Positions 1 to 10,721 of a DNA stretch of 64,000 bases are shown one piece after another. How positions within the stretch are numbered: the first letter of the stretch is position 1; each line of letters begins with the position of its first letter. The notes beneath the pieces are model-generated. The model was not told where the DNA came from and did no database searches. It was given only the letters and a program-made list of their open reading frames with translations. Source of the stretch: Cryphonectria parasitica EP155 (taxonomy: Eukaryota; Ascomycota; Sordariomycetes; Diaporthales; Cryphonectriaceae); NCBI RefSeq assembly GCF_011745365.1, contig NW_024468911.1:5140759-5204758 (forward strand), in the 5' to 3' direction. The position numbers and the translations under genes are program-made.

Positions 1-2292
1 CCTCCGGATCGAAATAATGCTGCCGGGCGATCGACCCAGTCCTCTGCCTGACCGCCCACTTTTCTGAACGTTGTCGCTCGAGTCGCGCTCTCGCTTCCGC
101 GGCCTCAAAGTTGGCCATCGACCTACGTGTGCGTGCAACGAGGTCGTCTTCCTCTGCAGCCACAACTTCCGAAACTTCCGATAGTTGCAGGGCCACTGCG
201 TTTTCGGGGATCGTGGTAGGTGTAGCTGGCTTTCGTTTGGTCGGCGACCGGGAAGTAGTTGTCGCTCGCCTGCTCGGACGTGTTGGGGAGTGATTCTCTA
301 TCTCATCTTCATCGTCCAGCCCAGCACTTGCTCCACGCACCATTGACAGGCGGGTCCGGTCTGCGAGGGAGAGCGTGCGACGTGGTCTGGGTTGTTTGGC
401 TGGAGAGGGCGAGGCGGCGCTCATGGACGCTAGGATCTGGTCTGCCTGCTGCTGTGCGGGACAAGGTGGTAGCTCCTCGGGTGACTTCGTACGGCGGGGT
501 GGTGAGTTGCGGGGCCCTGACGACGAGAGCGAAGGTGAATTGCTTCTTGTCGGCGAGCGGGCAGGGAACGGCGACGAGTCCTGTATTTGATGTATTGGTG
601 GTGAGGCACGAGGATGTGGCGTATCTAACTCGATGAATTGCCGAGGTTTTGGGTGTTCTGTAGGAAATATCTCGGTCGACTGAGATTTTGGCAGGAAAGC
701 GTGCAAGCTAGACAAAGGCTGCGGCAATTTTGGCCTCGAGCGCCTTTGGGTGTGCGTGATGAAGCCTGTGTCCATCTCAGCCGGACCCCCCACTACTTGT
801 CGTGATGGAAAGCTTAGAGGCTCGCCTGGTTGCGGAGCGGGCATCTCTGGTGGCTCGTCTTCAAGTTCGCTGAGCTCGGAGACAGGCTCGTCTACCTCTT
901 TCTGACGGCTAGTTGCCGGAGCCGCTTGCACAGGTATCTTCATCGGTTGCCAGCGCTCATTCGAGGTACTAGAGATGCGGGGTCCTGGTGTCTTGGTGAC
1001 ACTCGAAAGTTCCATCTCCATATCCTGGAGGAAAATGCTATAATCATGGCCGAACCTGGCCGCCTTGCCGGCTGCCAGCTTCTGAGGACTCGTTCGGTCA
1101 AGCTGAAGAGACTCATGTATTCCGAAGGCGAGGTCGACGCCCTTCTGACGATCAAGGCTTGCGGAATCAGCACTCCGAGCCTGGTCGGTGTGGTGACCGA
1201 ACATGTCGCCCCTCAGCTTCTGCCACCTGCTCAGCCTTTCCTGCTGAGCGCGCACTCGACTGTCAAGCTGGTCAACCAATCGGCTACCCTGGCCGTCGAG
1301 CTCTTGGAGGCGATTGGACCCCGTGCGACTCCAGACGCGGTCAAAAGGCATATTCAAGAAGTTGTCCCTATACGAATTTGAATCGCCGGACATCAGAGCC
1401 TCTTGCCACTGTTCATCCCCCGCCCAACTGTTCCTCACAGTGCGACGGATTCCTGACTCGTTATCTCCGGGAAGATTCACGAGGTGATGCCGGTCCTGGA
1501 TAGCTTTTCGGCGATTCGAGATGCTCTGCTCTTTCATGTCAAGTAGTTTTGCCAGATTCTTGTACTGTATCCGGGAGGCCGCCTTCTGGTCCAGCTTTTT
1601 CCTCAGGGACACCTTGTGCGCCAGTATCAGTATGTCGAGATCGGCTCGCTCCTTCCGCAGACCACGATTCTCAAGAGCCAGGGTATGCGCGATAGCAGGG
1701 CATGTGTTGCTATTGAGCTTCTGTTGGCCAATCACCTTCTTCAAGACTGCAGAGGAGAGGACGGCGAGGACCTCCTCCAGTCTCTCGCCCTTGCACTCGT
1801 CCAACATTGTCTTTCGCAGTATGGCATCTCGGCCTAAGACGCCGTTCTTCTTGAGTTGTTCGAGGGATCGGAGTAGGGCGGCTCGTAGATTTGTGGACTG
1901 GAGCTGATCGAGAGGTGGGAAGAATGGTTTCAATTTCTGGTACACATTAGCAAGTAGAATAGCCACATTCTCAAGGTATGCAGACAAACATTTCTGGCCT
2001 CGTCGGGGTCCCAGAAGACGAAGAGCTGGTAAAGGGCCCACTCGACGCACTGGATCCTCTTCTTCTGGCCCTGCGCTGCATCCTTGGTAGAGATGAATGT
2101 CGAGGCATTGATGTCAGGCCAGTCAGGCAAGAGGTCAAGATCCAGAAGGTGTAGGTTCGTCAGGAAGAGTGAGACGTTGGGAGCAATTGAGTTGGAATGG
2201 TGCTGGGCGGTGCTCAGTCCGGCGTTTGCGGCCGGAACACGTGCTAGTCCAGTGCGAGAGGCGAAGGCACCTTGGTGATGTGTGGCGGCCAT
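1..2292 (-). CDS. HAUS augmin-like complex subunit 6 homologue (3' end outside window)
   Basis: Augmin subunit 6 homologue, which in characterised systems helps recruit gamma-tubulin to spindle microtubules. Exons are 1990-2292 (101 codons from ATG) and 1936 down past base 1, separated by a 53-bp GT..AG intron with a TGCTAAT branch site. The N-terminus has the HAUS6_N signature: NVSLFLTNLHLLDLDLLPDW, then KKRIQCVEWALYQLF and, across the intron, KLKPFFPPLDQLQ. After about residue 250 the protein becomes helical and charged, then a long Ser/Pro-rich low-complexity tail. The minus frame stays open for more than 640 codons to the window edge. C-terminal residues and the stop lie outside. The product assignment rests on recognising the N-terminal domain; the tail alone would not identify it. 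Confidence 0.85.
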
Positions 2293-2982
2293 GACGGTCT
2301 CAAAATCATTGTGTCAGAGTCAATTTGAAGAGCATCCTGAGAGGTGGGCGGCTGTCCTCGTCGTGTGATGGCAATAGTAGGGCTTGATTGCGACCAAAGT
2401 GCGATGTAGTATGCCAAGCGCTGTAATCACATCACTGACCAAAGCACGATGTAAACAAGCCATGGGGGACCGGGTAGGCGCCGCTAAGGGCAGGTGGGGG
2501 GAGGGGGGCTACGCTACAGTTGGCAACCCTGCCACGTTGCCCCCTCGGCCCCCTCCACAACACATCCCTGGATCCCTGCACCAGCCCAGAACGCAAATCC
2601 AAACGCGTGCTATCAACTCATAAAAGGAGGTTCCTTACATGTTCGTTGTTGTTATCGGTTTCTAACACAGAGCCCTTTCATCATCAATGTTCCGCTCTAC
2701 CGTTTGTAGGATACGCTTTCTGAGAACACTCGGTACAGCAGAGGCTTCTGACTTGAACTTTCTTCCCTAATGTCCGATGCTCTTGGTGCCAACATAATAA
2801 TTGCCATGGCCACGGCCTCCGCGACTCTGCCGAGACTGTCATGAGCATCTTCCACGGTCAACCCCTTGGGCAGGAGGTCATTAGGCTTCAATCTCAGAAG
2901 AAGGGGAAGTAGGAGAAAGAGAGGAATATCAAGAACAAAGATTGATATGCAATTCAGAAGCCTATTCAGAAGCCTAATTTAA
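2293..2982. other. Intergenic, no gene recognised
   Basis: This is the shared 5' region of the augmin gene and the 3' side of the oxidoreductase gene. It includes a G-rich stretch near 2490-2510. Short open frames (for example 2697-2891 minus) have no recognisable domain and no splice partner, so no gene is called. Confidence 0.5.
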
Positions 2983-4083
2983 TTACACGTCGACCACACC
3001 TCCCGTGCTCAACGCTCTCTTGACAGCTTCAGCCACCTTGACAGCAGCCAGCCCGTCTTCTCCAGTACACGCTGGCTGCTGCTCCCCCCTGAGCACACCC
3101 ACTACGTTGGCAACTTGTAGCTCAAATGGCACCTTTGCCCTCTCATCATCTGATAACAAGTCCTCCAAAATCTCTGTGACCTCTGTCACTTGGCTGTGCC
3201 ATGACTTCTCTTGGCTGTCAGAGTAGAAGGATCTTTTCAAGTCTGGGATGCTGAGGGTCCCTGCTGTGCCGAAGATTCGATAAACATCCCGACCCGTTTT
3301 TGCTATCAGTGGATTCTCTCCGGTGCCCATCTCAAACGAGTGCTGACTGACTACCGCGTCGCTCAGCACAAAGGTGCCAACAACGCCGTTGTCGAAATGT
3401 AAGAGGATGGCACCACCCTCCTCAGCATCATAGCCACGCCGTTTCGGTGCTTCAAACGCTGCCACACGCTTGACCTTGCTGTCCAGGAGATAGTGAAGTA
3501 CATCAATATCATGGATCAGGTTGATCATCACTGGTCCACCCGCCTCACGGGTGCGATGCCATTCCGTAGGTTCATCGAAGTACACCTGGGGCTTATACAG
3601 CGCCCACAATCCAGACACAGCCGTGATGAGGCCGAGTGACCGCTCCTCGCTAGCCAATATGCGCTTCGCGGCGACCACGTACGGGTTAAAGCGCCTATGG
3701 TGCCCCGTCAGGAGGTGCAGCTCTTTTGCGGCGGCGTGCGCAATGAGGGTTTGTCCGCTGGCGCTGTCGGTTGATAAAGGCTTCTCGCAGAGGACATGGA
3801 TACCCGCCGAGAGCAGTTCGGTGGATAGGTCGGCATGCGTGTCATTTGGTGAGCATACGATGGCGATATCTGGCTTGCTCATGGCTGATTGGACCATGGA
3901 CTGCACTGAGGGATAATACCTGGTCCCCAGCCGTATAGCTATCTGGATAGCAGTTGGGCTAGGGTCGACGATGCAGGCAAGTGCAGCATCCGGGTTTTGC
4001 TTGACTGCTGATGCATGGCGGGGTCCTATGGCGCCAGCACCGATGACGGCGATCCTGATTGGTTGGCGTGAGTTCGTATCCAT
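2983..4083 (-). CDS. Gfo/Idh/MocA family NAD(P)-dependent oxidoreductase
   Basis: Single-exon, 366-residue cytosolic oxidoreductase. An N-terminal Rossmann fold begins IRIAVIGAGAIGPRHA (GxGxxG-type dinucleotide site). It is followed by the family's CEKPLS motif (EKP lysine) and a C-terminal alpha/beta domain with GGPVMINLIHDIDVLHYLL containing the usual metal-free active-site His/Asp region. An upstream in-frame ATG at 4197 would add 38 unrelated residues. The start at 4083 is preferred because family members begin just before the Rossmann strand. Substrates in this family include inositols, sugars and levoglucosan; the exact substrate cannot be read from sequence. No signal peptide and no frame damage. 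Confidence 0.85.
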   Translation of the reverse strand: MDTNSRQPIRIAVIGAGAIGPRHASAVKQNPDAALACIVDPSPTAIQIAIRLGTRYYPSVQSMVQSAMSKPDIAIVCSPNDTHADLSTELLSAGIHVLCEKPLSTDSASGQTLIAHAAAKELHLLTGHHRRFNPYVVAAKRILASEERSLGLITAVSGLWALYKPQVYFDEPTEWHRTREAGGPVMINLIHDIDVLHYLLDSKVKRVAAFEAPKRRGYDAEEGGAILLHFDNGVVGTFVLSDAVVSQHSFEMGTGENPLIAKTGRDVYRIFGTAGTLSIPDLKRSFYSDSQEKSWHSQVTEVTEILEDLLSDDERAKVPFELQVANVVGVLRGEQQPACTGEDGLAAVKVAEAVKRALSTGGVVDV

Positions 4084-4796
4084 GATGAAAAGATCCAGTC
4101 TGGGGACCTGGGCTTTGTCGCAATGGCAGATGTGAGAGTCGGAAACAATGAAAAAAGGTGTAAAGATATGGTCTGTCCTCTGCGGGGGTTCAACCATGGT
4201 TGTCTAAGTACATACGTAGTAGATGCAGTGGGTATGGGCGCCTACTTTCAATAGCCGAGGGAGTCAGGCTGCGGGCTAAACCTTTAACCAATTCTATCTT
4301 AGCCACCAACTCAGCTGACTCGATCAAACATGCAACAGGTAAATTGACTACCTCTGATGACAGCGCTATGATGTCTTGCAAAACCAATGAACAGAAGACG
4401 ACTTATCAATTGAGAAAAAACCAACACCTATGAAACATGTCTCTTGCTTTGACATAAGAGAACAATCAAAGCTTGGTGTGAGGAGAACAATGCCTTGTAC
4501 AGTAGTACATACCCCTGCTTCCATGATTAGATTCCTCCTCTGTTTATCAACTCCATATAGTCACAAAGAAAGTGATAATAATAGGCCACTCCGCCCTTGT
4601 TGAAGATGGAAGAATACAATTGTATTCATAATCAAACCCGAACAGAGATAAAAAGGATCAACCCGTCGCCATACCGGGGAGAGAGAAAAAGCAACCTTTA
4701 TCGATCTTCCAATTGTCCTTCAACACCTTTCCTCATTTTTTAGCATCTTCATTATCATCCAATAAGACTCCCCTCATCATACACAAAAAAGCCATC
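4084..4796. other. Divergent intergenic region
   Basis: About 0.7 kb lies between the oxidoreductase start (minus) and the small Cys-containing gene (plus), so it should hold both promoters. It is moderately AT-rich. No conserved operator could be identified by eye. Confidence 0.4.
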
Positions 4797-5033
4797 ATGT
4801 GTCAGGAATCCACTTGGAAGAATGTCTGCCCCGGCTGCGAGGAGACACACCAGTTTGAGAGGAGGCGCAAGGTCGAGCGCGGATGGTGCACCTACGCCCA
4901 CCGCGTTCAACAATTTGGCGCCTGCGGGCGGGTAGCGGAGACCTTGGCTCTTTACGCTGGCAACATTGAGGCTTTTGCAATTCGCCACCATCTGGACACA
5001 GATGATTGGGCTTTGGTTGAGCGCTTCAGGTAG
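4797..5033 (+). CDS. Small hypothetical protein with CxxC motif
   Basis: A 78-residue single-exon frame starting MCQESTWKNVCPGCEE. It has a CPGC pair and two further cysteines (WCTYAHR, GACGRV) that could bind metal or form disulfides, and ends in a helical acidic/aromatic tail. A longer in-frame start at 4713 adds a weakly hydrophobic leader that looks like untranslated sequence. Small proteins beginning MC followed by a CxxC motif are common unnamed products in filamentous ascomycetes. No function is proposed. It lies downstream of an AT-rich leader and is followed by A/T-rich sequence typical of a 3' UTR. Confidence 0.5.
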   Translation: MCQESTWKNVCPGCEETHQFERRRKVERGWCTYAHRVQQFGACGRVAETLALYAGNIEAFAIRHHLDTDDWALVERFR

Positions 5034-5467
5034 GTTGAGAAAAGAGAAAAAGAAAAGAAACAAGACAAGAGATAAGAAAGCGGCAAGAAGAAAATAAAAA
5101 AGACTAGAGAGAATTGCAGAACTTATAGAATAATTACCTCTTGGATCATATCGCATTATTAGGAGCAAGATTTCAATATAGATGTATTTACATTATATAA
5201 GAGTTTCTTGTAATGATACACTTTGATCCTAGCTATTCTGAAGTCAAATAAAGACTGAATTTAGATATTTATCTTGATCTGCTAGTAAAGATACTTTAGG
5301 TCTTCATCTTCATAATATTGGCACCACCAATGTAGTGTAGTATGCAAGCCGTCCCTGCCAGTCTTAAGCTGCAACGTGTTAGCATTCTTCATTATCTCCA
5401 GTGTGCTTCTCCCACACAGCTGTTGTCAAGAGCAACTGTTGTTCCTTCCATGGATCTTCCACCTGTG
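5034..5467. other. AT-rich 3' flank, no gene
   Basis: A purine-rich run (5040-5100) and AT-rich sequence to about 5330 look like the 3' flank of the preceding small gene. Nothing coding is recognised. Confidence 0.4.
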
Positions 5468-6458
5468 TCACCACCACCAGAGAGAGTTGCGTTTCTCTTC
5501 TTCGTCGAACGGAGGAGCCTCGAGCCCGCAGCGATCGCCATCGAGTTGCGCTTGTGCCACACGAACGGCTACCCACGTGTTATAACCTCGATCAATGCTG
5601 CCATTGTTCTTAGCATTATCAAGACACTCTACAGCCCATTTATCCGCCTCGAGAAAAGTCTCCATGTCGAGAACCTTCTTCATGGCCACGAGACGCGCTG
5701 AGGCGTTTCGTTCACGCTTCTCAAGGTCCATAATAGAGCGCACAGCCGTGCGCAATCGTACCCGAACAACCTGCTGCCTGCTCTCTGGATCGACCAATTC
5801 AGCCTCGTTTCGACCAAGAGGTAGGGTCAGACCAGCAGCGATCAACGCCGACAAGTCTATAGGCGCACTGAGGTGGTCTTCGTCCCCAGTACGCACGAGC
5901 AAAACGCTGCATTGCTTGAAGAGGATATCGCGTTGCTCTGTTTGGACTCTGCTTCGTCGTAAGGCTAGCTATTTATCGACAATAATAATCACGGAGCGAT
6001 AGATGGGCCCCATTTCGCAACCGTGCTCAATCCACGTATATGGATCTCCGGAACTGATCGGTCTATTCTGGGCATTCTGGAGCTTTTCGCAGGTGATCTT
6101 GTGCGTGCAAACGGTATCTCTCGTGGCACCATGTGAGCCAGGCTGTCCCTCTAGCACTATTGGCTTTGCGAAGCTTCTCATCTGTTGGAGATTCGGTGTC
6201 TCTCCGTCGTCGTGGTGGACCTCCAGCCATGCTTCCAGCAGAGCTCTTCCTATGTAAGGACAGCCGACGCCAAAAAATACGTCCATCTCATCTCCCTTGT
6301 CCCAACACCTGCCGTTGAAACAGCGCATGAATTCTGGCTCGAAATAGACGGCAGTTGCTTGATTCAGCCACGGTGGCCAAAGCAGACGTTCTTCGAGTAT
6401 TAGCCCAGGGGGAAGAGCATCACCATGAATCAGATAGGGAACATCGGCGCAGCCTATA

Positions 6459-8315
6459 AGTCGAAGGGGGGGGTTTTGGGCCGGGGTAGTTTTGGGCCAC
6501 CCTGGCCACCCTCACCGCCTCTTCAACCCCCTTTAGTTCGATAGCTATTACTCAACCAATTTTGATCCAAACAACTTCATCTTTCTAGCAAACCTTTACC
6601 TGACTGTTATGAAGCCCTATTCCGAGTTTGAGCTAGCCCAGACTGTTGAGGCTGTCAGAAAAGGCAAGTCTCAGCGGCAAGCCTCGAGGGAATGGGGTAT
6701 TCCAAGGAGTACTCTTCAGGCTCGCCTAGAAGGAGAGGAATCGCATAAAACAGCCCACGAAAACCAGCAAAGGCTCTCTATTGATCAGGAAAGAAAACTG
6801 GCTAAATGGATCCTGATTCAAGAAAGCTTAGGCATTCTACTAAGCTATTCAGAACTTAAATACTTTGCTCAGCAGATCCTTGAGGTCCAGGGAGACTCTC
6901 AGGCTCTTGGAATGCAATAGACTCAGGCTTTTTTGAAGAGAAATCCAGAGATAAAAATCAGGAAGACTCGCTGTATTGCCTCTGAGCGAATGAATGAAGC
7001 TATAACAGAGATAATACAGCTTTGGTTTCGTTTTTTTCAACCTTCCTTATATTCAAGTTATCAAGCCAGCTAATAGATGGAATATGGATGAAGCTAGCCT
7101 GATAGAGGGCTAAGGAATGAATGGATTAGTTCTCAGAGGCTCCTCTTCATATTCAATTCAAAAAAAGAACTCTGGTTCAAAGGCCTGGATCTCTTTTCTC
7201 GAGTATATCTCTACTACAGATGCTTACCTCTTCCCTCTGGTAATTTTCAAGGGCTAAACAGTACAACAACAGTAGTTTCCTCTTGATTTGAAGCCTTTTG
7301 AGAGCTGGCAGTTCACAGCTACTCAAACTGGATAAACAAATAATAAAATAGCACTTGAATAGCTGAAAAAGATCTTTATCTCTCATAGCCAGCCAGCAGA
7401 CCCCTCAGAAGCTAGACTGTTAGTCCTGAATAGCTATAGCAGCCATAAAACTGATGAATTCATATAGCTTTGCTTTCAAAACAATATACTGCTTATTTAC
7501 TTGCTTTCTCATATCTCTCACATTCTTTAACCCCTCGATCTAGGGATCTTTTCATCTCTTAAACGAGCATACAGAAAGAAAGTTAGCAATATGAGCTAAT
7601 AAGAGGATTCAACTATTGCAAGCAAGCGGTTATTCCTCAGGAACTATCATCTAGCTCAACTGAAAAGCCTTTCAAGCCAGAATATCAGATCTGGATGGAA
7701 AGCAACTAGTCTATAGCCTCTCAGACTCTCAAAAGCTCTTCTAAGCTCTCTTCTCCTCGAGAATAGTCAATCAAGCTGTTAGACCCAGTCCAATTCAGGC
7801 TCAGCACAATCAACAGCACCTTATCTTCCCCTAAAAGCCTCCTCAAGCCAGCTAGTCCTCTTTTCAACTCCTTGAAAAGCTAAATAGCTGTATTATCAGC
7901 TGCTAGAGAATCAGCAATAACTTCGAACAGAACTAAGCTGCTATATGCTATTTAAGAAGATAAAAAAAGCTTATAGGAAGAGAAACTTCGAGTTTGCTAA
8001 GGCATTGGAGGAAAATAAAGCGTTGAAAAGGCAGATTGAGGCTCTAAGGCCTAGTAAAAGAAGAAAGGTTGATGTGAACCCGAATTCGAAGTTTGCAGGG
8101 ATTAAGGATATATAGAGAGCTTAAAACGCGATCAATCGCTATGAGGATAGTCTGAATGAAGAGAGCGATATCGAATTACCTACTGATGAGGAGGATTGAA
8201 TCGTAGTGGGTGAATAGAATAGATAAACAGTATATATATATATGGGTGTGTGTATTTGACGAGGGTGGCCAGGGTGGCCCAAAACTACCCCGGCCCAAAA
8301 CCCCCCCCTTCGACT
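6459..8315 (+). mobile_element. Pogo/Fot1-type DNA transposon, copy 1 (inactive)
   Basis: 1857-bp element with long terminal inverted repeats. The left end begins AGTCGAAGGGGGGG and is mirrored at the right end (roughly 50 bp, including GGCCGGGGTAGTTTTGGG). It is flanked by TA at 6457-6458 and 8316-8317, the target duplication of Tc1/mariner/pogo elements. The internal transposase is broken by many stops. A near-identical relative lies at 21212-23067. It sits inside the decayed gene at 5468-8718. Confidence 0.9.
6609..8210 (+). pseudogene. Degenerate pogo-family transposase (copy 1)
   Basis: The frame opens with ATG at 6609 and an intact pipsqueak-type helix-turn-helix (FELAQTVEAVRKGKSQRQAS followed by REWGIPRSTLQARL), then a CENP-B-like second helix region up to a TAG at 6918-6920. 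Homology continues past this stop (AFLKRNPEIKIRKTR) through the DDE region with many stops and shifts. A coiled, Lys/Glu-rich C-terminal segment lies near 7950-8210. The matching C-terminal segment is intact in copy 2, where CAG and TGG codons stand at positions that are TAG here. Confidence 0.8.
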
Positions 8316-8718
8316 TATACCACTTTGGCAACCATTCATCCCCGAGGCGATGCCGGAGTCCCGACAAGAGCCTCTCTTGGTAAGACCGTACCAACTCCTG
8401 TCTCATCCTTGCTTCGAGCTCCGCGCTGATTGGCTCCGGTGTTGGCCCGGCGTACCGTGGAGTACAACGTTCAATAATGAATTTCAGGGCGTTTTTCCAT
8501 GTATCAGGCTCCACGCACGGCTTGCAAATACTAGCCGACAGTGGTGGTGACGAGTCGTCGGAAGTTATGATCTACCGGGTGAACCGTTCCCGATAAATCT
8601 CCTCCCAACTCTCAATTTCATGAGACAGATTTGGGTTCTTCATGTCCGGTATCGTTGCATCCACATGACAGTCAGCTTCGAGCTGGGGAGTTCTGAATGT
8701 TGCGAGAGAGATGCACAT

Positions 8719-9477
8719 TTTGCTGCCCCAACGATGCTCCGAAATTCAATGTCCAAGGCTGACGCAGATTATATCTCAAAATGACAGCGCTCTCTTGGCT
8801 GGGATGGAAATACTGAAGAATAAGCTCAGAAGAAAGTATTGTATGGACTAAAAGCTCTTGAGAGCCAACTGGCCTCTCGAGCTTCATGAGTACTTATACT
8901 TATAACTATTTCACATGCGAATCTGGTCAGAGCTAGACTCCCACCCACTTGGGCGCTAGACTGTCAGCTGCTTAAATCATTACAATTTCTGGCTGGCTCT
9001 GAGTGACCAGAATGTTAGTCTGTGGGCTGTTCTTTGTGATGACGAGTGCACAAAATGGGTTGGTTTGGTTTGGTTGCATTGTCCAAAGAAAAGGATTGAC
9101 GTTCCGGGACAGGCGACATTTCCATAGCCACAAATATATGGAAGGGCTGAAAATGCAGAGGTCTTCATCGAAAAAGTGTGTAACCCACGGCGGTTCCGGA
9201 AGGTCAGCTGGGTGCGAGGGGCTGAATTGCAGGTGTTAACCTGGGGGGGTAATGTTGGTGACCATTGCCTGCGCTGCCAGGGTCCACGATGACACTGGTG
9301 AGTGATACTAGTTTGGCCCGGGTCAAGAAAGAAACCAGCTGTCGGCCAGCTGGCACCAGCAGGGGCATACACTTGAAATTCCCGCTTTGCATGAGATGTA
9401 CAATCATCGCCTCGCAAAATTTCAATCGTGAATCACTAAGCCGGTCTCCAAAAGACTTAAATCTACCACCAAACAAC
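8719..9477. other. Intergenic, possible 5' part of the broken gene
   Basis: 8672-8887 (minus) is an open 71-codon frame from an ATG that may be the first exon of the split gene. The rest (8888-9477) is the presumed promoter of the methyltransferase gene. No other feature is seen. Confidence 0.35.
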
Positions 9478-10209
9478 ATGGCGCTTCAGAAATCCAACTT
9501 CAGAGTTCCAAAGTCTGCAGACGAACACGTCACCATTTCGATTGTCGACACACCATGCGCCGCCGAGGGGTTATCACTCACGACTTGGAGCTCAGCCGGC
9601 ATTCTGTCAAATCTGCTCTATAAGCTGGACATTGATAAGTTCCAACTCGGACAAGAGGACATTGGTTACGCTATCCTCGAGCTCGGCGCCGGCACTGGTC
9701 TGAGTGGTCTATCTGCTGCGACAATATGGGGCATGAGAGCGCTGCTGACAGATTTGCCAACCATCGTCCCTGGCGTGCAGGCCAACGTGGACCTCAATAT
9801 CGATACCCTTCGGGACCATGGCGGATCAGCGGCCTGCGGGACGCTTGATTGGACGCAAACTGATGTGATACATCTTCATTCTGCCACCCAAGAGGACGCG
9901 GGTCATTTCACAGTAGACGACGTCAATGGGTTTCCTATAATACTTGCCGCCGATACCATGTACACTGAAGAGCATCCAAAATTGTTGAGTCAAACTATTC
10001 TCAGGTGTTTGCGGCGCTCTCCACAGTCTAAAGCGATCGTGGTGTACGCTATGAGAGTCGCATACATTGATTACATGAGAGAGTTTTGGGAACTTATGGA
10101 GGCCGGGGGGTTGATGGCGGAACAGGAAGGCAGGGAAGAGATTGACTTGCGAGAATGGGATGATGAGAAACTACATGAGTGGAGTGTGTGGAAATGGAAG
10201 GACCTCTGA
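9478..10209 (+). CDS. Class I SAM-dependent protein-lysine-type methyltransferase (Methyltransf_16 family)
   Basis: 243-residue intronless protein related to the NNT1/EFM/METTL21 group, which methylates lysines of proteins such as elongation factors. Motif I reads ILELGAGTGLSGLS at about residues 65-78. It is followed by an acidic TDLP post-I loop that binds the SAM ribose, and by PIILAADTMYTEEH, the family's (D/E)xxY-like catalytic-region motif. The open frame continues upstream to 9265 through a non-ATG codon. The ATG at 9478 gives the usual length (about 230-260 residues) with no extra leader. Cytosolic or nuclear location is expected. The substrate cannot be assigned. Confidence 0.8.
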   Translation: MALQKSNFRVPKSADEHVTISIVDTPCAAEGLSLTTWSSAGILSNLLYKLDIDKFQLGQEDIGYAILELGAGTGLSGLSAATIWGMRALLTDLPTIVPGVQANVDLNIDTLRDHGGSAACGTLDWTQTDVIHLHSATQEDAGHFTVDDVNGFPIILAADTMYTEEHPKLLSQTILRCLRRSPQSKAIVVYAMRVAYIDYMREFWELMEAGGLMAEQEGREEIDLREWDDEKLHEWSVWKWKDL

Positions 10210-10721
10210 TTTGGAGACGCATACAGAAGACTACTGTGAGAGCATGCCAGGCATCAGAGCGTACGGTTTGAATTCAGTGTCAGATCATGAAACGCATGCA
10301 AAATCTATGATCACAGGGATTGTAAACAACATACCATGGAGCCCCAGTGCACTATATTGTATCTCAGAGGCTCCCATTTTTTTCTGATTTAGCTTGGATT
10401 GGTTGTATAGTAAAAAGATCCTTGCACAGTAACAAAATACTTTTCGGGCACCCAAACATATTTATGTAATCATTCTGGATCCGGATCAGGCAGCGATACG
10501 TCTCTGTCTTGTTGCGCTTTGGTGTGCTTGCTGAGTCCATCGCCGTGATTTTCAGACCCGGAATGTCATAGTTGTATCACTGGAAGGAAAAAGGAGATGC
10601 TCTGCTGTTCAAGAGAGCAGGAAGTGTACTATGTCATAAAGATGTGTGTGAAATCTTGAAAATTGGTCTGAATTCCATTTCATAAGCCCGATGTTACTCA
10701 CCGTCGCAAATCTCACACCTA
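10210..10721. other. Convergent 3' intergenic region
   Basis: This lies between the 3' ends of the methyltransferase gene (plus) and the LURP-like gene (minus). No gene or repeat is seen. Confidence 0.4.

Larger units (their letters stand above)
5468..8718 (-). pseudogene. Unknown gene split by a pogo element, with nonsense codons
   Basis: One minus-strand frame runs from about 8718 to 8318, is interrupted by the transposon at 6459-8315, and resumes at 6458 in exactly the same frame once the element and one TA duplicate are removed. The join reads ...LPKWY / IGCADVPYLIHGD.... The frame then continues to a stop at 5468. Two in-frame TAG codons remain (8574-8572 and 5971-5969), each one C-to-T change from CAG. 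A different frame upstream (8887-8672) also looks coding, so an intron or frameshift may lie near 8700. The reconstructed product is about 400 residues, rich in charged helices. I do not recognise the family. The uninterrupted codon texture on both sides of the insertion supports a once-functional gene. Confidence 0.6.

Noticed and set aside
830..1381. 183-codon plus-strand open frame
   Set aside because: It lies wholly opposite the augmin subunit 6 exon, whose minus frame shows clear family motifs; the plus frame has no recognisable domain.
4755..5168. 137-codon minus-strand frame with hydrophobic, low-complexity N-terminus
   Set aside because: Antisense to the small CxxC protein and its 3' flank; the hydrophobic part comes from a purine-rich run.
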